Shown here piece by piece: positions 1 through 14,200 of a DNA stretch of 64,000 nucleotides. A program made the translations under genes and the position numbers. This DNA comes from Staphylococcus schleiferi (GTDB taxonomy: Bacteria; Bacillota; Bacilli; Staphylococcales; Staphylococcaceae). Below the pieces are notes generated by a model. It saw only the letters and a program-made list of their open reading frames with translations, was not told the DNA's origin and ran no database searches. The stretch covers positions 1 to 64,000 of the forward strand of contig NZ_LR962863.1 in the NCBI RefSeq assembly GCF_900458895.1, given 5' to 3'. The stretch's first letter is position 1; every line of letters starts with the position of its first letter.

Positions 1-1344
1 ATGTCAGAACAAGAAATTTGGGATAATGTTCTCAACTTATGCAAAGAAAATGTTACTAATGTTTCATATGACACTTGGCTCAAAGACACAACATTACATG
101 CTCTATCTAATAAAGAAGCTGTCGTTATTGCTGCACAGCCATTTATTGCAAATTGGCTAACGACCAATTATACAGATCTCGTCAAACAATTTTTAGAAGC
201 TGTAACGGGACACGATATTGAGAACATCAACTTCATTACTGAAGAAGATTTAGCAGAGCTCAATGTCGCGTCATCCTCTAAAAATTCAGAGCATCATTCG
301 CATGTTGAACCTGTCGTGTCAGGTGAGCAATTTAACACGAACAATACATTTGAAACATTTGTCATCGGTCCCGGCAACCGCTTCCCGCATGCTGCGAGCC
401 TTGCTGTTGCGGAATCACCGGCAAATGCCTATAATCCGCTTTTCATTTATGGTGGTGTAGGTTTAGGAAAAACGCATCTGATGCATGCGATTGGTCATTA
501 TGTCCTGGAAAATAATCCTGATGCGAAGGTACTTTACACATCAAGCGAAAAATTTACAAATGAGTTTATTCAATCCATTCGTAACAACGATACAGAGTCA
601 TTTCGTGAAAAGTACCGCAATATCGATGTTTTATTAATTGATGATATTCAATTTATTCAAAAGAAAGAACAGACACAGGAAGAATTTTTCCATACTTTTA
701 ATGACTTGCATCAAAACAAAAAGCAAATTGTCATCTCCAGTGATCGTCCACCGAAAGAAATTTCTACTTTAGAGGAACGTCTAAAATCCCGCTTCCAATG
801 GGGGTTAATCGTTGATATCACACCACCAGATTTTGAGACACGGATGGCCATTTTACAAAAGAAAACAGAAGAAGAAAATCTAGATATTCCTATCGAATCT
901 TTAACTTATATCGCAAATCAAATTCAAACGAATATTCGTGAACTTGAAGGTGCTTTAACGCGTGTACTCGCATATTCAAAATTACAAGGTAAACCGATTA
1001 CGACCGAATTAACCTCTGATGCTTTAAAGGATATTATTCAAGTTACAAAATCTAAAAAAATTACGATTCAAGATATTCAAAAAGTTGTTGGTGAGTATTA
1101 CGGCGTACGTATTGAAGACTTTGCAGCAAAGAAACGTACAAAATCGATTGCCTATCCAAGACAAATCGCGATGTACTTATCGCGAGAGCTAACTGTTTTT
1201 TCTCTACCAAAAATTGGAGAGGAATTTGGAGGACGCGATCATACGACAGTCATTCATGCGCATGATAAAATAAAAAAAGATATCGAAAATGACCCTACAT
1301 TACGACAAGAAATAGAAGGTATTGAAAAAGAGATCAGAAGTTGA
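1..1344 (+). CDS. dnaA: Chromosomal replication initiator DnaA
   Basis: ATP-dependent initiator that binds DnaA boxes at oriC, melts the origin and helps load DnaB. 447 residues, a normal length. Seen: an N-terminal helicase-interaction domain (about 1-85), a variable linker, an AAA+ domain with Walker [10 protein letters not shown] near 151-159 and Walker B LLIDDIQF near 212, and a C-terminal DNA-binding domain with the signature [15 protein letters not shown] near 410-425. The window starts at its ATG, so promoter and upstream DnaA boxes lie outside. DnaA boxes follow directly after the stop codon. Confidence 0.98.
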   Translation: MSEQEIWDNVLNLCKENVTNVSYDTWLKDTTLHALSNKEAVVIAAQPFIANWLTTNYTDLVKQFLEAVTGHDIENINFITEEDLAELNVASSSKNSEHHSHVEPVVSGEQFNTNNTFETFVIGPGNRFPHAASLAVAESPANAYNPLFIYGGVGLGKTHLMHAIGHYVLENNPDAKVLYTSSEKFTNEFIQSIRNNDTESFREKYRNIDVLLIDDIQFIQKKEQTQEEFFHTFNDLHQNKKQIVISSDRPPKEISTLEERLKSRFQWGLIVDITPPDFETRMAILQKKTEEENLDIPIESLTYIANQIQTNIRELEGALTRVLAYSKLQGKPITTELTSDALKDIIQVTKSKKITIQDIQKVVGEYYGVRIEDFAAKKRTKSIAYPRQIAMYLSRELTVFSLPKIGEEFGGRDHTTVIHAHDKIKKDIENDPTLRQEIEGIEKEIRS

Positions 1345-1518
1345 TTTGTGGATAGTGGGCAAAAGTTGTACACATCATACACAACTTATCCACATGTGAA
1401 TAACCTTTGATATCAATCAATTTTATGAGTTATCCACTAATCCACAGCCCCTATGACTATGATTACGACTTTAAATAATAACTATAACTATTATAAACGA
1501 CTGAAAGGAGTTTATAGA
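1345..1518 (+). other. oriC: oriC: dnaA-dnaN intergenic DnaA-box region
   Basis: This spacer between dnaA and dnaN has a perfect DnaA box TTATCCACA at 1386-1394, near-boxes TTATCCACT at 1430-1438 and TGTGGATAG at 1347-1355, and further ATCCACA-like and TACACA-like words. An AT-rich stretch (about 1460-1500) follows and could be the unwinding element. Firmicute origins usually split DnaA boxes between the upstream and downstream sides of dnaA, so only the downstream half is visible here. The boxes are seen; the origin role is inferred from position. Confidence 0.85.
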
Positions 1519-2655
1519 ATGATGGAGTTTTCTATCCAAAGAGATTATTTTATCACTCAATTAAACGATACATTAAAAGCCATTTCACCAAGAACGACAT
1601 TACCAATATTGACAGGTATTAAAATTGATGCCAAAAACGAAGGCATTGTCTTAACTGGATCAGATTCAGAGATATCAATTGAAATTACAATCCCGAATCA
1701 AGTTGATGGAGAAGAAATTGTTAATGTGACAGAGCCAGGTTCTGTCGTATTGCCAGGGCGTTTCTTCGTTGACATTATTAAGAAATTACCAGGTCGAGAA
1801 GTTAAGCTTTCTACAAACGAACAATTTCAAACATTGATTACATCAGGTCATTCTGAGTTCAATTTAAGTGGTTTAGACCCTGATCAATATCCATTGTTAC
1901 CACAAGTATCTAGTGAAGATGCATTGCAATTACCAGTCAAAGTATTGAAAAACGTGATTGCACAAACTAATTTCGCAGTGTCCACCTCAGAAACACGTCC
2001 AGTTCTTACAGGTGTAAACTGGCTTATACAAGAAAATGAATTAATATGCACAGCGACTGATTCACACCGCTTGGCTGTAAGAAAGTTGAAACTTGAAGAC
2101 GAAGAAATTGGTGATAAAAATGTCATTATTCCAGGTAAAGCTTTAGCAGAATTAAATAAAATTATGACAGAAAGCGAAGAGCATATTGATATTTTCTTTG
2201 CATCAAACCAAGTATTATTCCGTGTTGGTAATGTAAACTTTATTTCACGCTTACTAGAGGGACACTATCCTGATACATCACGCTTATTCCCAGAAAACTA
2301 TGAGATCAAATTAGCATTAGATAATTCTGATTTTTATCATGCCATTGATCGTGCTTCTCTTTTAGCAAGAGAAGGTGGTAACAATGTCATTAAATTAAGT
2401 GCAGGCGATGAGCAAGTGGAACTTTCATCTACATCACCTGAAATTGGGACAGTGAAGGAAGAAGTTACTGCAAACGAGGTTGAAGGTGGCAACTTAAAAA
2501 TATCTTTTAACTCTAAATACATGATGGATGCTTTAAAAGCGATCGATAATGACGAAGTTGAAGTCGAATTTTTCGGTACGATGAAACCATTTATTTTAAA
2601 ACCAAAAGATGATGACACCGTTACACAATTAATTTTACCGATACGTACTTACTAA
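1519..2655 (+). CDS. dnaN: DNA polymerase III beta sliding clamp
   Basis: Forms the ring-shaped clamp that tethers the replicative polymerase to DNA. 378 residues, close to the family length. The frame is open further upstream (from 1453), but AAAGGAG at 1504-1510 is well spaced from the ATG at 1519, and starting MMEFSIQRDYF matches the S. aureus protein. Three clamp repeats are inferred from length and family; the C-terminal LILPIRTY is the typical end. A strong terminator follows, so dnaN is separated from yaaA here. Confidence 0.97.
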   Translation: MMEFSIQRDYFITQLNDTLKAISPRTTLPILTGIKIDAKNEGIVLTGSDSEISIEITIPNQVDGEEIVNVTEPGSVVLPGRFFVDIIKKLPGREVKLSTNEQFQTLITSGHSEFNLSGLDPDQYPLLPQVSSEDALQLPVKVLKNVIAQTNFAVSTSETRPVLTGVNWLIQENELICTATDSHRLAVRKLKLEDEEIGDKNVIIPGKALAELNKIMTESEEHIDIFFASNQVLFRVGNVNFISRLLEGHYPDTSRLFPENYEIKLALDNSDFYHAIDRASLLAREGGNNVIKLSAGDEQVELSSTSPEIGTVKEEVTANEVEGGNLKISFNSKYMMDALKAIDNDEVEVEFFGTMKPFILKPKDDDTVTQLILPIRTY

Positions 2656-2678
2656 ATAATTTAAAAAGCCTATGATAC

Positions 2679-2713
2679 AAAACGCAGTTGGACTTAACCA
2701 ACTGCGTTTTTTG
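2679..2713 (+). terminator. Rho-independent terminator after dnaN
   Basis: Perfect 11-bp stem AACGCAGTTGG / CCAACTGCGTT (2681-2691 with 2698-2708), followed by a T run. Confidence 0.9.
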
Positions 2714-2846
2714 TGTGACTTAATAGCTCAGTTTCCATACGTAAAGTTAGTAAAAAAATAAAGTCATTTGAATCGTTCGCGCGTGTAATATTCAAAGCAG
2801 CCTGATTTTAGTATAATTAAAAGATAATGTGATGGAGGATTGGAAT

Positions 2847-3548
2847 ATGAAAAGTAAATGGCCTTTAATTTTAACAATTATAGTGGTACTCGCAATTGTA
2901 ATAGCAATCATTATTAGAATGAGTACACATAATTCAGACCCTAATGCAGCGCGTCAAAATGAAAAAGAAATGGTGACAGATACCCAATCAAAACCACATC
3001 AAGGCGCAAAAGAGAATAAAATTGTAATTGTGGAATATGGTGATTTTAAATGCCCTTATTGTGGTGCATTTGAACGTAACATTAAGCCACAACTACAAAA
3101 AGAATTTATTGATACGCAAAAAGTACAATTTCGCTACGTTAACGTTTTAATACATGGAGAAGAGTCTGAATTAAGTGCAAAAGCTGCATTAGCAGTAAAT
3201 CAGATTGCGCCGAACCAATATTGGGCGTTTCACAAACTTTTATATCAAGGTCAACCATCGAATAAAGATGACGTGACTACAAAACATTGGTTAACAGATA
3301 ATTTTATTCAACAACAGCTAAAAAAATTAGACTTGTCACCTAAACAATTAGAAAAGATTACTTCGGCTTATCGAGACAAAAATGGAGAAATCGCTAAAAA
3401 AGCGCGAAACGATAATAACTTAGCTAAAAAGTATAAAGTGCCACAAGTGCCATCGTTATATATCAACGGTGAACCGATAGAAGATACTACGGATTTTGAC
3501 ACGATTAAATCTAAAATTGATCAAGTGATTAAGGATCAAAAGTCCTAA
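2847..3548 (+). CDS. DsbA-like membrane-anchored thiol-disulfide oxidoreductase
   Basis: 233 residues. A short N-terminal K/W segment and one hydrophobic helix (about 6-24) suggest a membrane-anchored protein with its catalytic part outside the cell. The thioredoxin-fold active site CPYC is at about 69-72 (context GDFKCPYCGAFE), and VPSLYING near the end fits the cis-proline loop. The DsbA/BdbD-type role (forming or rearranging disulfides in exported proteins) is inferred. GGAGG at 2834-2838 favours the ATG at 2847 over the upstream GTG at 2829. It sits between dnaN and yaaA with a terminator before it, so it appears to be its own unit. S. aureus lacks it at this place. Confidence 0.85.
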   Translation: MKSKWPLILTIIVVLAIVIAIIIRMSTHNSDPNAARQNEKEMVTDTQSKPHQGAKENKIVIVEYGDFKCPYCGAFERNIKPQLQKEFIDTQKVQFRYVNVLIHGEESELSAKAALAVNQIAPNQYWAFHKLLYQGQPSNKDDVTTKHWLTDNFIQQQLKKLDLSPKQLEKITSAYRDKNGEIAKKARNDNNLAKKYKVPQVPSLYINGEPIEDTTDFDTIKSKIDQVIKDQKS

Positions 3549-3675
3549 CACATGATGGGTCATTCATCATTTGTTCCACATGAAACTTTTACTCGAAAAT
3601 TGCCTTCTGTACATGAAATTTTTGCGATAAAACGGTATAATATATAGGTGAGCAAATATGAATGGAGTGATTAAA

Positions 3676-3897
3676 TTGGCTGAGGAAGTAATTGTTGATG
3701 GTGAACTCACTTTAGGACAATTTTTAAACTATGAAGGCATCATTGAATCAGGAGGACAAGCGAAGTGGTTTTTAAGTGAATATGATGTTTTCTTGAATGG
3801 CGAGCATGAATCGCGTCGTGGCAAAAAGTTACATGACGGGGACCGTATAGAAATTCCTGAAGTAGGTTCATATATCATCAAATTCGGTGAGCAATGA
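3676..3897 (+). CDS. yaaA: S4-domain protein YaaA
   Basis: Small RNA-binding S4-like protein always found beside recF; exact role unknown. Recognised by [15 protein letters not shown] and RRGKKL motifs. The TTG at 3676 gives 73 residues and has GGAG at 3664-3667. An ATG at 3658 with AGGTGAG upstream gives 79 residues and is equally possible. The stop codon overlaps recF by 4 bases (ATGA), indicating translational coupling. A TATAAT at 3636-3641 may be the promoter of the yaaA-recF-gyrB unit. Confidence 0.88.
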   Translation: MAEEVIVDGELTLGQFLNYEGIIESGGQAKWFLSEYDVFLNGEHESRRGKKLHDGDRIEIPEVGSYIIKFGEQ

Positions 3898-5009
3898 AAC
3901 TTAAAACACTCCAATTAGAAAACTATCGAAATTACGAAGAGATATTGCTTCAATGTCATCCTGAAGTCAATATTTTAATTGGTGAAAATGCACAAGGAAA
4001 AACCAATCTATTGGAATCTATTTACACCTTAGCCTTAGCGAAGAGTCATCGTACGACGAATGATAGGGAATTAATTCGTTTTAATACTGAGTATGCTAAA
4101 ATAGAGGGTGAGCTCAGTTTTCGCCATGGTACGATGCCGCTCACAATGTTTATCACGAAAAAAGGTAAAAAGGTAAAAGTAAATCATTTAGAGCAAAGTC
4201 GTTTGACGCAGTATATAGGCCATTTGAATGTGGTCCTTTTTGCGCCTGAAGACTTAAATATTGTCAAAGGCGCACCACAAGTGAGAAGACGTTTTATCGA
4301 TATGGAACTTGGGCAAATTTCAAATTTATATTTAAATGATTTATCGCAATATCAACGTATTTTGAAACAACGCAATCACTATTTAAAGCAGCTGCAATTG
4401 AAACAGACAAAAGATACAACGATGTTAGAAGTACTGAATCAGCAATTTGCTGAATATGCAGTGAAAGTGACACAACGCAGAGCACAATTTATTGCAGAAC
4501 TAGAAACTTTAGCAGAGCCCATTCATTCAGGTATTACGAATGGTCGCGAAGCTTTGACATTAAAATATTTACCTAGTATCAAAATTGAAGACACCTCGCA
4601 AGCAGAGGCAGTCTTAATTCAAAAAGTACTCGAAGACCTTCAAAGTCACCAGAATCGTGAAATCGAGCGCGGTGTGAGTTTAAATGGACCACACCGTGAC
4701 GATTTAGCTTTTCAAGTGAATGGCATGGACGCACAAGTTTATGGCTCTCAAGGTCAGCAACGGACAACAGCGCTTTCGATTAAGTTAGCAGAAATTGAAT
4801 TAATGAATCAAGAAGTGGGGGAATACCCCATTTTATTACTTGATGACGTTTTAAGTGAACTAGATGATGCACGTCAAACGCATCTTTTAAGTACAATTCA
4901 GCATAAAGTTCAAACATTTGTGACAACCACTTCGGTAGATGGTATTGATCATGAAATAATGAAAAACGCGAAGATATATCAAATTGCACAAGGAAATATT
5001 AAGCAGTAG
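3894..5009 (+). CDS. recF: DNA replication/repair ATPase RecF
   Basis: SMC-like ATPase that helps load RecA at single-strand gaps. 371 residues, normal length. Seen: Walker [10 protein letters not shown] near residue 30-38, the ABC-type signature region near [10 protein letters not shown], and Walker [12 protein letters not shown] near the C-terminus. Overlaps yaaA by 4 bases; gyrB starts 23 bases after the stop, so the three genes probably form one operon. Confidence 0.97.
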   Translation: MKLKTLQLENYRNYEEILLQCHPEVNILIGENAQGKTNLLESIYTLALAKSHRTTNDRELIRFNTEYAKIEGELSFRHGTMPLTMFITKKGKKVKVNHLEQSRLTQYIGHLNVVLFAPEDLNIVKGAPQVRRRFIDMELGQISNLYLNDLSQYQRILKQRNHYLKQLQLKQTKDTTMLEVLNQQFAEYAVKVTQRRAQFIAELETLAEPIHSGITNGREALTLKYLPSIKIEDTSQAEAVLIQKVLEDLQSHQNREIERGVSLNGPHRDDLAFQVNGMDAQVYGSQGQQRTTALSIKLAEIELMNQEVGEYPILLLDDVLSELDDARQTHLLSTIQHKVQTFVTTTSVDGIDHEIMKNAKIYQIAQGNIKQ

Positions 5010-5020
5010 GAAGAAAGTGA

Positions 5021-6955
<1,935 letters not shown>

Positions 6956-6990
6956 AATGAGAATTGGAAAATGAGAAGGAGGATATCTTG

Positions 6991-9622
6991 ATGGCTGAAA
7001 CACCTGAATCAAGAATTAATGAACGTAATATCAGCAAAGAGATGCGAGAATCGTTTTTGGATTATGCCATGAGTGTTATTGTGTCTCGTGCTTTGCCAGA
7101 TGTCAGAGATGGTTTAAAACCTGTACATCGTCGTATTTTATACGGCCTCAATGAGCAAGGTATGACGCCAGACAAACCGTATAAAAAATCTGCCCGTATC
7201 GTAGGGGATGTAATGGGTAAATATCATCCACATGGGGACTCTTCTATTTATGAAGCAATGGTCCGTATGGCACAGGATTTCAGCTATCGTTATCCACTTG
7301 TAGATGGACAAGGTAACTTTGGTTCTATGGATGGTGACGGCGCAGCAGCAATGCGTTACACTGAAGCGCGTATGACAAAACTTGCCTTAGAACTGTTGCG
7401 TGATATTAATAAAGATACGATTGATTTTATTGATAACTATGATGGAAATGAACGGGAACCAAGTGTATTACCTTCACGTTTCCCAAATTTATTGGTTAAC
7501 GGAGCTTCAGGGATTGCGGTAGGTATGGCAACGAATATCCCACCACATAATATGCGCGAAGTCATTGATGGTGTCCTAAGTTTAAGTCATAATCCAGAAA
7601 TTACCATTAATGAATTAATGGAAAATATTCAAGGCCCAGACTTTCCAACGGCAGGCTTAATTCTAGGTAAAAGTGGTATTCGACGTGCATATGAAACAGG
7701 CCGTGGCTCTATTATTATGAGAGCAAAAGCTGAAATTGAATCACGTGGTGGAGGCCGTGAACGTATTGTTGTGACGGAAATTCCATTCCAAGTCAATAAA
7801 GCACGCATGATTGAAAAAATTGCTGAATTAGTACGCGATAAAAAAAATTGAAGGCATCACAGATTTACGTGATGAAACGAGTTTACGTACAGGGGTTCGT
7901 ATCGTTATTGATATTCGTAAAGATGCGAATGCAAGTGTAATATTGAACAACTTGTATAAACAAACGCCCCTTCAAACTTCATTTGGTGTTAATATGATTG
8001 CGCTCGTTAACGGTAGACCGAAATTAATTAACTTGAAACAAGCGTTATATCACTATTTAGAGCACCAAAAAGAAGTAGTTCGTCGTCGCACAGCTTATAA
8101 CTTACGTAAAGCAAAAGACCGTGCTCATATACTAGAAGGTTTAAGAATTGCACTAGACCATATCGATGAGATTATTACAATTATTCGAGAATCTGAAACA
8201 GATAAAGTGGCAATGGAAAGCTTACAATCACGTTTTGAACTTTCTGAACGTCAGGCACAAGCAATTCTTGATATGCGTTTAAGACGTCTGACAGGCTTAG
8301 AACGAGATAAAATTGAAAACGAATATAACGAACTTCTTGCCTATATTGAAGAATTAGAAGCAATCTTAGCAGATGAAGAGAAGTTATTAGCACTTGTTCG
8401 TGAAGAGCTTACAGAAATCAAAGAAAAATATGGCGATGATAGACGTACTGAAATTCAACTTGGCGGTATAGATCAACTTGAAGATGAAGATCTTATTCCA
8501 GAAGAACAAATCGTTATTACACTGAGTCATAATAACTATATTAAACGTTTACCAGCATCAACATATCGCTCACAAAATCGTGGCGGTCGTGGTGTACAAG
8601 GTATGAATACGTTAGAAGATGATTTTGTGAGTCAGTTGGTTACAACGAGTACACACGACCATATCTTGTTCTTTACGAATAAAGGTCGGGTCTACAAACT
8701 CAAAGGTTATGAAGTGCCAGAACTCTCACGTCAGTCTAAAGGTATTCCTATTGTTAACGCGATAGAACTTGAAAGTGACGAAAATATCAGCACAATGATT
8801 GCTGTTAAAGATTTAGAGTCTGAAGAAGACTTCCTTGTATTTGTAACGAAAAAAGGTTTAATTAAACGTTCTGCATTGAGTAACTTTAACCGTATCAATC
8901 GTAATGGTAAGATTGCGATTAAATTTAGAGATGATGATGAGTTAGTAGCTGTACGTTTAACTGATGGCGAAAAACATATTCTGATTGGTACAGCAGATGC
9001 CTCTCTTATCCGTTTTAAAGAGACAGATGTTCGTTCCATGAGTCGTATCGCAGCGGGTGTCAAAGGGATTAAGCTTCGCGATGGTGACGAGGTTATTGGC
9101 TTAGGCGTTACGAATGAAGAAAGTAATGATGAGATTTTAGTAGTCACTGAAAAAGGTTACGGTAAGCGTACCTCTATTGAAGAGTACCGTTTGTCTAACC
9201 GTGGTGGTATGGGTGTTAAAACTGCCAAATTGACAGAGCGAAACGGTCAACTCGTATGTATTGCAACTGTTGAAGGTGATGAAGATTTAATGGTTGTTAC
9301 AAACCAAGGTGTGATTATTCGTATGGAAGTGAGCGATATTTCAGTGAATGGACGTATGGCTCAAGGTGTACGTTTAATTCGCCTAGATGATGAACAGTTT
9401 GTATCTACAGTGGCTAAAGTGAAAAAAGAACCAGAAAATCTTGAAGCGGAAAATGATGAACTAGAATCAGAGACAGAGACTGTTATTGAAGACGATGTAC
9501 CTGGTGCTACAATTCATACAGAAGCGCCTGAAGTGAGCGACAACGACACAGAAGAACGAGAAACGTTAAGACAAGATTTTATGGATCGCGTTAATGAAGA
9601 TATTGAAAATGAAGATGAATAA
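6991..9622 (+). CDS. gyrA: DNA gyrase subunit A, frameshifted in this sequence
   Basis: Breaks and rejoins DNA in gyrase. Starting at the ATG at 6991 (AGAAGGAGG upstream), the frame reads [13 protein letters not shown] and stops at 7849-7851. The rest continues in another frame to 9622. The break is an A run at 7840-7847: eight A where seven would read [15 protein letters not shown] straight through. With one A removed the protein is full length, including catalytic Tyr (RYTEARM, about 123) and the GyrA box [10 protein letters not shown]. Quinolone-resistance positions read Ser84 and Glu88, the sensitive type. Because gyrA is essential, a sequencing error is the likeliest explanation. Confidence 0.95.
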
Positions 9623-9636
9623 AATCAGATAAATTA

Positions 9637-9682
9637 AGAAGCGACGATGATTCTATTGGGAATCACCGCCGCTTCTTTTTTA
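9637..9682 (+). terminator. Terminator after gyrA
   Basis: Stem AAGAAGCG.CG / CCGCCGCTTCTT with an internal GATTC/GAATC pairing, followed by a T run. Lies between convergent gyrA and nnrD and could serve both. Confidence 0.8.
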
Positions 9683-9751
9683 ATTGAACAGAGTCATGAA
9701 AACAGCATCAAAGGATTTCGACCACTTCATGCATTAACGAAGAATGATATT

Positions 9752-10564
9752 TTAATCTTCCAATTGTTTCATTGCGTATGGAATTTCGTCAATCATTCTT
9801 GAAGGGGGTACAACATACATCTCCTGAGAAAGTTTTTCTCCTATATAACTATGTGTGTATGTGGCACTGGTAATTGCATCAACAAGATTGTCAAATTGAC
9901 CTACAAAGCTTGTTATCATTCCAGCAAGGGTATCCCCCATTCCGCCTGTCGCCATCGCAGGGTTGCCAATTTGTAATTGATATTCTTCGTCTTTAAAGAA
10001 AATTTCTGTTCCATGTTTCTTTAGGACAACTGTGCCCCCAAGACGATCGACGGCTTCTCGGTTTCGTTCATAAGTTTGTTCTTCTATTGGAATGCCACTC
10101 AAACGCTCCCACTCTTTCTGATGTGGTGTGTAGATGACATTGCAAGCTGGAATTTCAGGTTTTAATTTACTTACAATTGATATCGCATCGCCATCCACAA
10201 TGAGCGTATGGTGGGGTTGAATATTTTGTAAAAGAAATGTCATAGCATTATTGCCTTTAAAATCAAGACCCAAACCTGGACCAATTAAAATACAATCTGA
10301 AACTTCAATCATCTTTGTCAGTTTTTTCGTATCATTAATATCAATGACCATAGCCTCTGGACAGCGAGAATGAAGTGCAACATGATTTGTTGGATGTGTT
10401 GCGACTGTAATTAATCCACCACCACTGTAAACACACGCACGTGCTGCAATCATAATCGCACCACCAAGATTGGCATTGCCACCAATTAAAAGTATACGAC
10501 CGTAATCTCCTTTATGCGTATCACGCTTACGTTTAGGTATGCTGACAGCTGACAATGTTTTCAC
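9752..10564 (-). CDS. nnrD: ADP-dependent NAD(P)H-hydrate dehydratase
   Basis: Repairs hydrated NADH/NADPH (YjeF C-terminal, ribokinase-like fold). Seen: GDYGRILLIGGNANLGGAI near the N-terminus and the nucleotide-binding NPAMATGGMGDTLAG near the C-terminus. The frame is open to an ATG at 10594, but on the minus strand AGGAGG (10578-10573) is well placed for the GTG at 10564, giving 270 residues. No NnrE epimerase domain is fused. In S. aureus the same gene lies on the opposite strand between gyrA and hutH. Confidence 0.92.
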   Translation of the reverse strand: MKTLSAVSIPKRKRDTHKGDYGRILLIGGNANLGGAIMIAARACVYSGGGLITVATHPTNHVALHSRCPEAMVIDINDTKKLTKMIEVSDCILIGPGLGLDFKGNNAMTFLLQNIQPHHTLIVDGDAISIVSKLKPEIPACNVIYTPHQKEWERLSGIPIEEQTYERNREAVDRLGGTVVLKKHGTEIFFKDEEYQLQIGNPAMATGGMGDTLAGMITSFVGQFDNLVDAITSATYTHSYIGEKLSQEMYVVPPSRMIDEIPYAMKQLED

Positions 10565-11018
10565 GTTTGTGACCCTCCTATCTGGAATTTCCATTATTAC
10601 AACAAGATATATTATACCTGGTTTGTACTTTCGTCAATACCAATTCAAAGCTTCTAGAATGCGGTCATGCTTACCGATAATAGGAAAGGCTGATGTCATG
10701 CGGTTAGCCTTTAGATATTTTTATCATTTTGAGCTCAAAATGCGGAATAGAATTGATATATCGCTATCCTCAAATGAATCTCGTCTCCAGTTCATCCTTG
10801 TACTAAAATGGATGATTAAGCTTCTTCTCATTTGTTTAACACGTTAAAAGATTAATTTAATACCATGTTACGAATATTATGAAAACTATTGTTTAAGCGA
10901 TTTAAGAATCCTATACTGATTATTAAGTGTGATGGGGATGGGACAGCATCAAAATTGAGTAGACGAGCTAAAAGATGTCCGATGCGCATCAAAAGCTAAT
11001 ATATGATAGGGGTGGATA
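10565..11018. other. Intergenic region between divergent nnrD and hutH
   Basis: About 450 bases between two divergent genes. It must contain both promoters, but I see no clear -35/-10 pair, riboswitch or terminator. The open frame 10539-10847 on the plus strand overlaps the start of nnrD, has no ribosome site and no recognisable protein, so I treat it as chance. Confidence 0.5.
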
Positions 11019-12524
11019 ATGATGACTTTACGTCTAAATGGGGATCAACTCACAATTGAAGCGATTCGCCAATTTCTAGCTACTGGAGATCAAATTGAAA
11101 TTAGTGAAGAGGCACATGCGCGTGTCAAAAGAAGTCGTGCGATTGTGGAGCGCATTATTGCAAATAAGGAAACAGTATATGGGATTACGACAGGCTTTGG
11201 GTTATTCAGTGACGTATTAATTGATCAACAAAAGTATAATGAATTACAAGTCAACCTGATTCGTTCACATGCTTGTGGGGTCGGTCAACCTTTTGCACAA
11301 CGCGTCGCTTTAGTAATGATGGTCTTGCGTCTTAATACTTTATTGAAAGGTCATTCTGGTGTCACAACCGACCTTGTTGATCAGCTTGTCTTTTTTATTA
11401 ATAATCGGATTATTCCAGTGATTCCGCAACAAGGTTCTTTAGGTGCATCGGGTGATTTAGCACCATTGTCTCATCTCGCTTTATCTTTAATCGGGGAAGG
11501 CAAAGTTGAATATCAAGGTGAGATTTTAGACAGCTCGGATGTCTTAAAACGCCTTGACCGTGCTCCTTTGGCACTTCAAGCTAAAGAAGGCTTAGCATTG
11601 ATAAATGGAACACAAGCCATGACTGCACAAGGTGTGATTACATTTATTGAGACAGAGAGTCTTGCATATCAAGCAGAATGGGTAGCTGCTTTAACACATC
11701 AAGCTTTGAATGGTATAACAGATGCATATCATGAAGCGGTGCATAGAGTGCGTAATTTCGAGGAACAAGTCGCGGTAGCAGGACGGATGTTAGACTGGCT
11801 GGAAGGTTCCCAATTGACTACACGCCAAGGGGAAATTCGTGTCCAAGATCCTTACACATTACGTTGTATTCCTCAAATTCATGGGGCCAGCTTTCAAGTC
11901 TTCAATTATGTACGTGAAAAATTAGAATTTGAAATGAATGCGGCAAATGATAATCCGCTTATCTTTGATGAAAATGATGAAACCCTCGTAATTTCTGGTG
12001 GTAACTTTCACGGTCAACCTGTCGCATTTGCACTCGACTTTTTAAAAATTGGAACAAGTGAACTCGGTAATGTGTCTGAAAGACGTCTTGAACGATTAGT
12101 TAATCCACAATTGAATGGTGGGCTACCTCCTTTCTTAAGTCCTGAACCAGGTCTACAAAGTGGTGCAATGATTATGCAATATGCTGCAGCCAGCCTAGTA
12201 TCAGAGAATAAAACATTAGCGCATCCAGCGAGTGTCGATTCTATCCCATCGTCAGCTAACCAAGAAGACCATGTATCAATGGGAACGATCGCCTCACGCC
12301 TTGGTTATCAAATTCTAGAAAATGTACGTCGTGTTATCGCAATTGAGGCAATTATTGCGCTTCAAGCCGTAGAGTTGAAAAATGTATCTCAATTATCGCC
12401 TAAAACCTATGAAAAGTTTACGGATTTACGTAAAATCGTCCCTTCAATCAAAGAAGATCGTCAATTCCATCGAGATATTGAAAATGTAGCAAATTATTTA
12501 CAAAATGTGGCATATCAGAAATAA
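11019..12524 (+). CDS. hutH: Histidine ammonia-lyase
   Basis: First step of histidine degradation: L-histidine to urocanate and ammonia. 501 residues, usual length. The prosthetic MIO group forms from Ala-Ser-Gly in [12 protein letters not shown] (about 140-151). Other family motifs: [24 protein letters not shown] and [20 protein letters not shown] lies just upstream of two consecutive ATGs (11019 and 11022). It stands alone, with no other hut gene beside it, as in other staphylococci. Confidence 0.97.
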   Translation: MMTLRLNGDQLTIEAIRQFLATGDQIEISEEAHARVKRSRAIVERIIANKETVYGITTGFGLFSDVLIDQQKYNELQVNLIRSHACGVGQPFAQRVALVMMVLRLNTLLKGHSGVTTDLVDQLVFFINNRIIPVIPQQGSLGASGDLAPLSHLALSLIGEGKVEYQGEILDSSDVLKRLDRAPLALQAKEGLALINGTQAMTAQGVITFIETESLAYQAEWVAALTHQALNGITDAYHEAVHRVRNFEEQVAVAGRMLDWLEGSQLTTRQGEIRVQDPYTLRCIPQIHGASFQVFNYVREKLEFEMNAANDNPLIFDENDETLVISGGNFHGQPVAFALDFLKIGTSELGNVSERRLERLVNPQLNGGLPPFLSPEPGLQSGAMIMQYAAASLVSENKTLAHPASVDSIPSSANQEDHVSMGTIASRLGYQILENVRRVIAIEAIIALQAVELKNVSQLSPKTYEKFTDLRKIVPSIKEDRQFHRDIENVANYLQNVAYQK

Positions 12525-12559
12525 GCTTGCTATTCAAATTTTTCTTTGATATATTAAAT

Positions 12560-12796
12560 GTAAATTAATAGAGTACATTGTTTGTGGAATAAGTAATATA
12601 GGAATGGAATTAGAGAGTTTGTGGTTGGTGAAAACAAATGTACGGCACTATATGAAATCTATCCACGTATAGAAACAATTCGGGTCAAACCGTTAACTTT
12701 TGTAAGAGTGCAGACATATGAAGATGTCTGTTAAATAGGGTGGCAACGCGTCAAAACCACGTCCCTTGTGTTGAGGGATGTGGTTTTTTATTTTCG
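12560..12796 (+). promoter_or_regulatory. T-box leader of serS
   Basis: The conserved T-box sequence is seen as AGGGTGGCAACGCG at 12737-12750, followed by the terminator hairpin AACCACGTCCCT...AGGGATGTGGTT plus T run (12754-12791). Upstream, AGAGAG...GTTGGTGAAA (12612-12634) fits the start of Stem I. A serine specifier is expected; TCT at 12658-12660 after GAAA is a plausible candidate and a nearby TCC cannot be excluded. Uncharged tRNA-Ser would stabilise the antiterminator and turn on serS. Confidence 0.92.
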
Positions 12797-12799
12797 TGA

Positions 12800-14128
<1,329 letters not shown>

Positions 14129-14142
14129 TTGTGAGATGATTG

Positions 14143-14186
14143 AATACGCATCTTTAGGGTAAATACTCTAGAGATGCGTATTTTTT
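14143..14186 (+). terminator. Terminator after serS
   Basis: Stem AATACGCATCT / AGATGCGTATT followed by a T run, ending just before the ribosome site of the next gene. Confidence 0.88.
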
Positions 14187-14200
14187 AAGGAGGTATTTTA

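Noticed and set aside
7200..7270. Fluoroquinolone resistance mutation in gyrA
   Set aside because: Codons 84 and 88 read Ser and Glu, the sensitive type.
10539..10847. Open frame of 102 codons upstream of hutH
   Set aside because: Overlaps nnrD on the other strand, no ribosome site, no recognisable protein.
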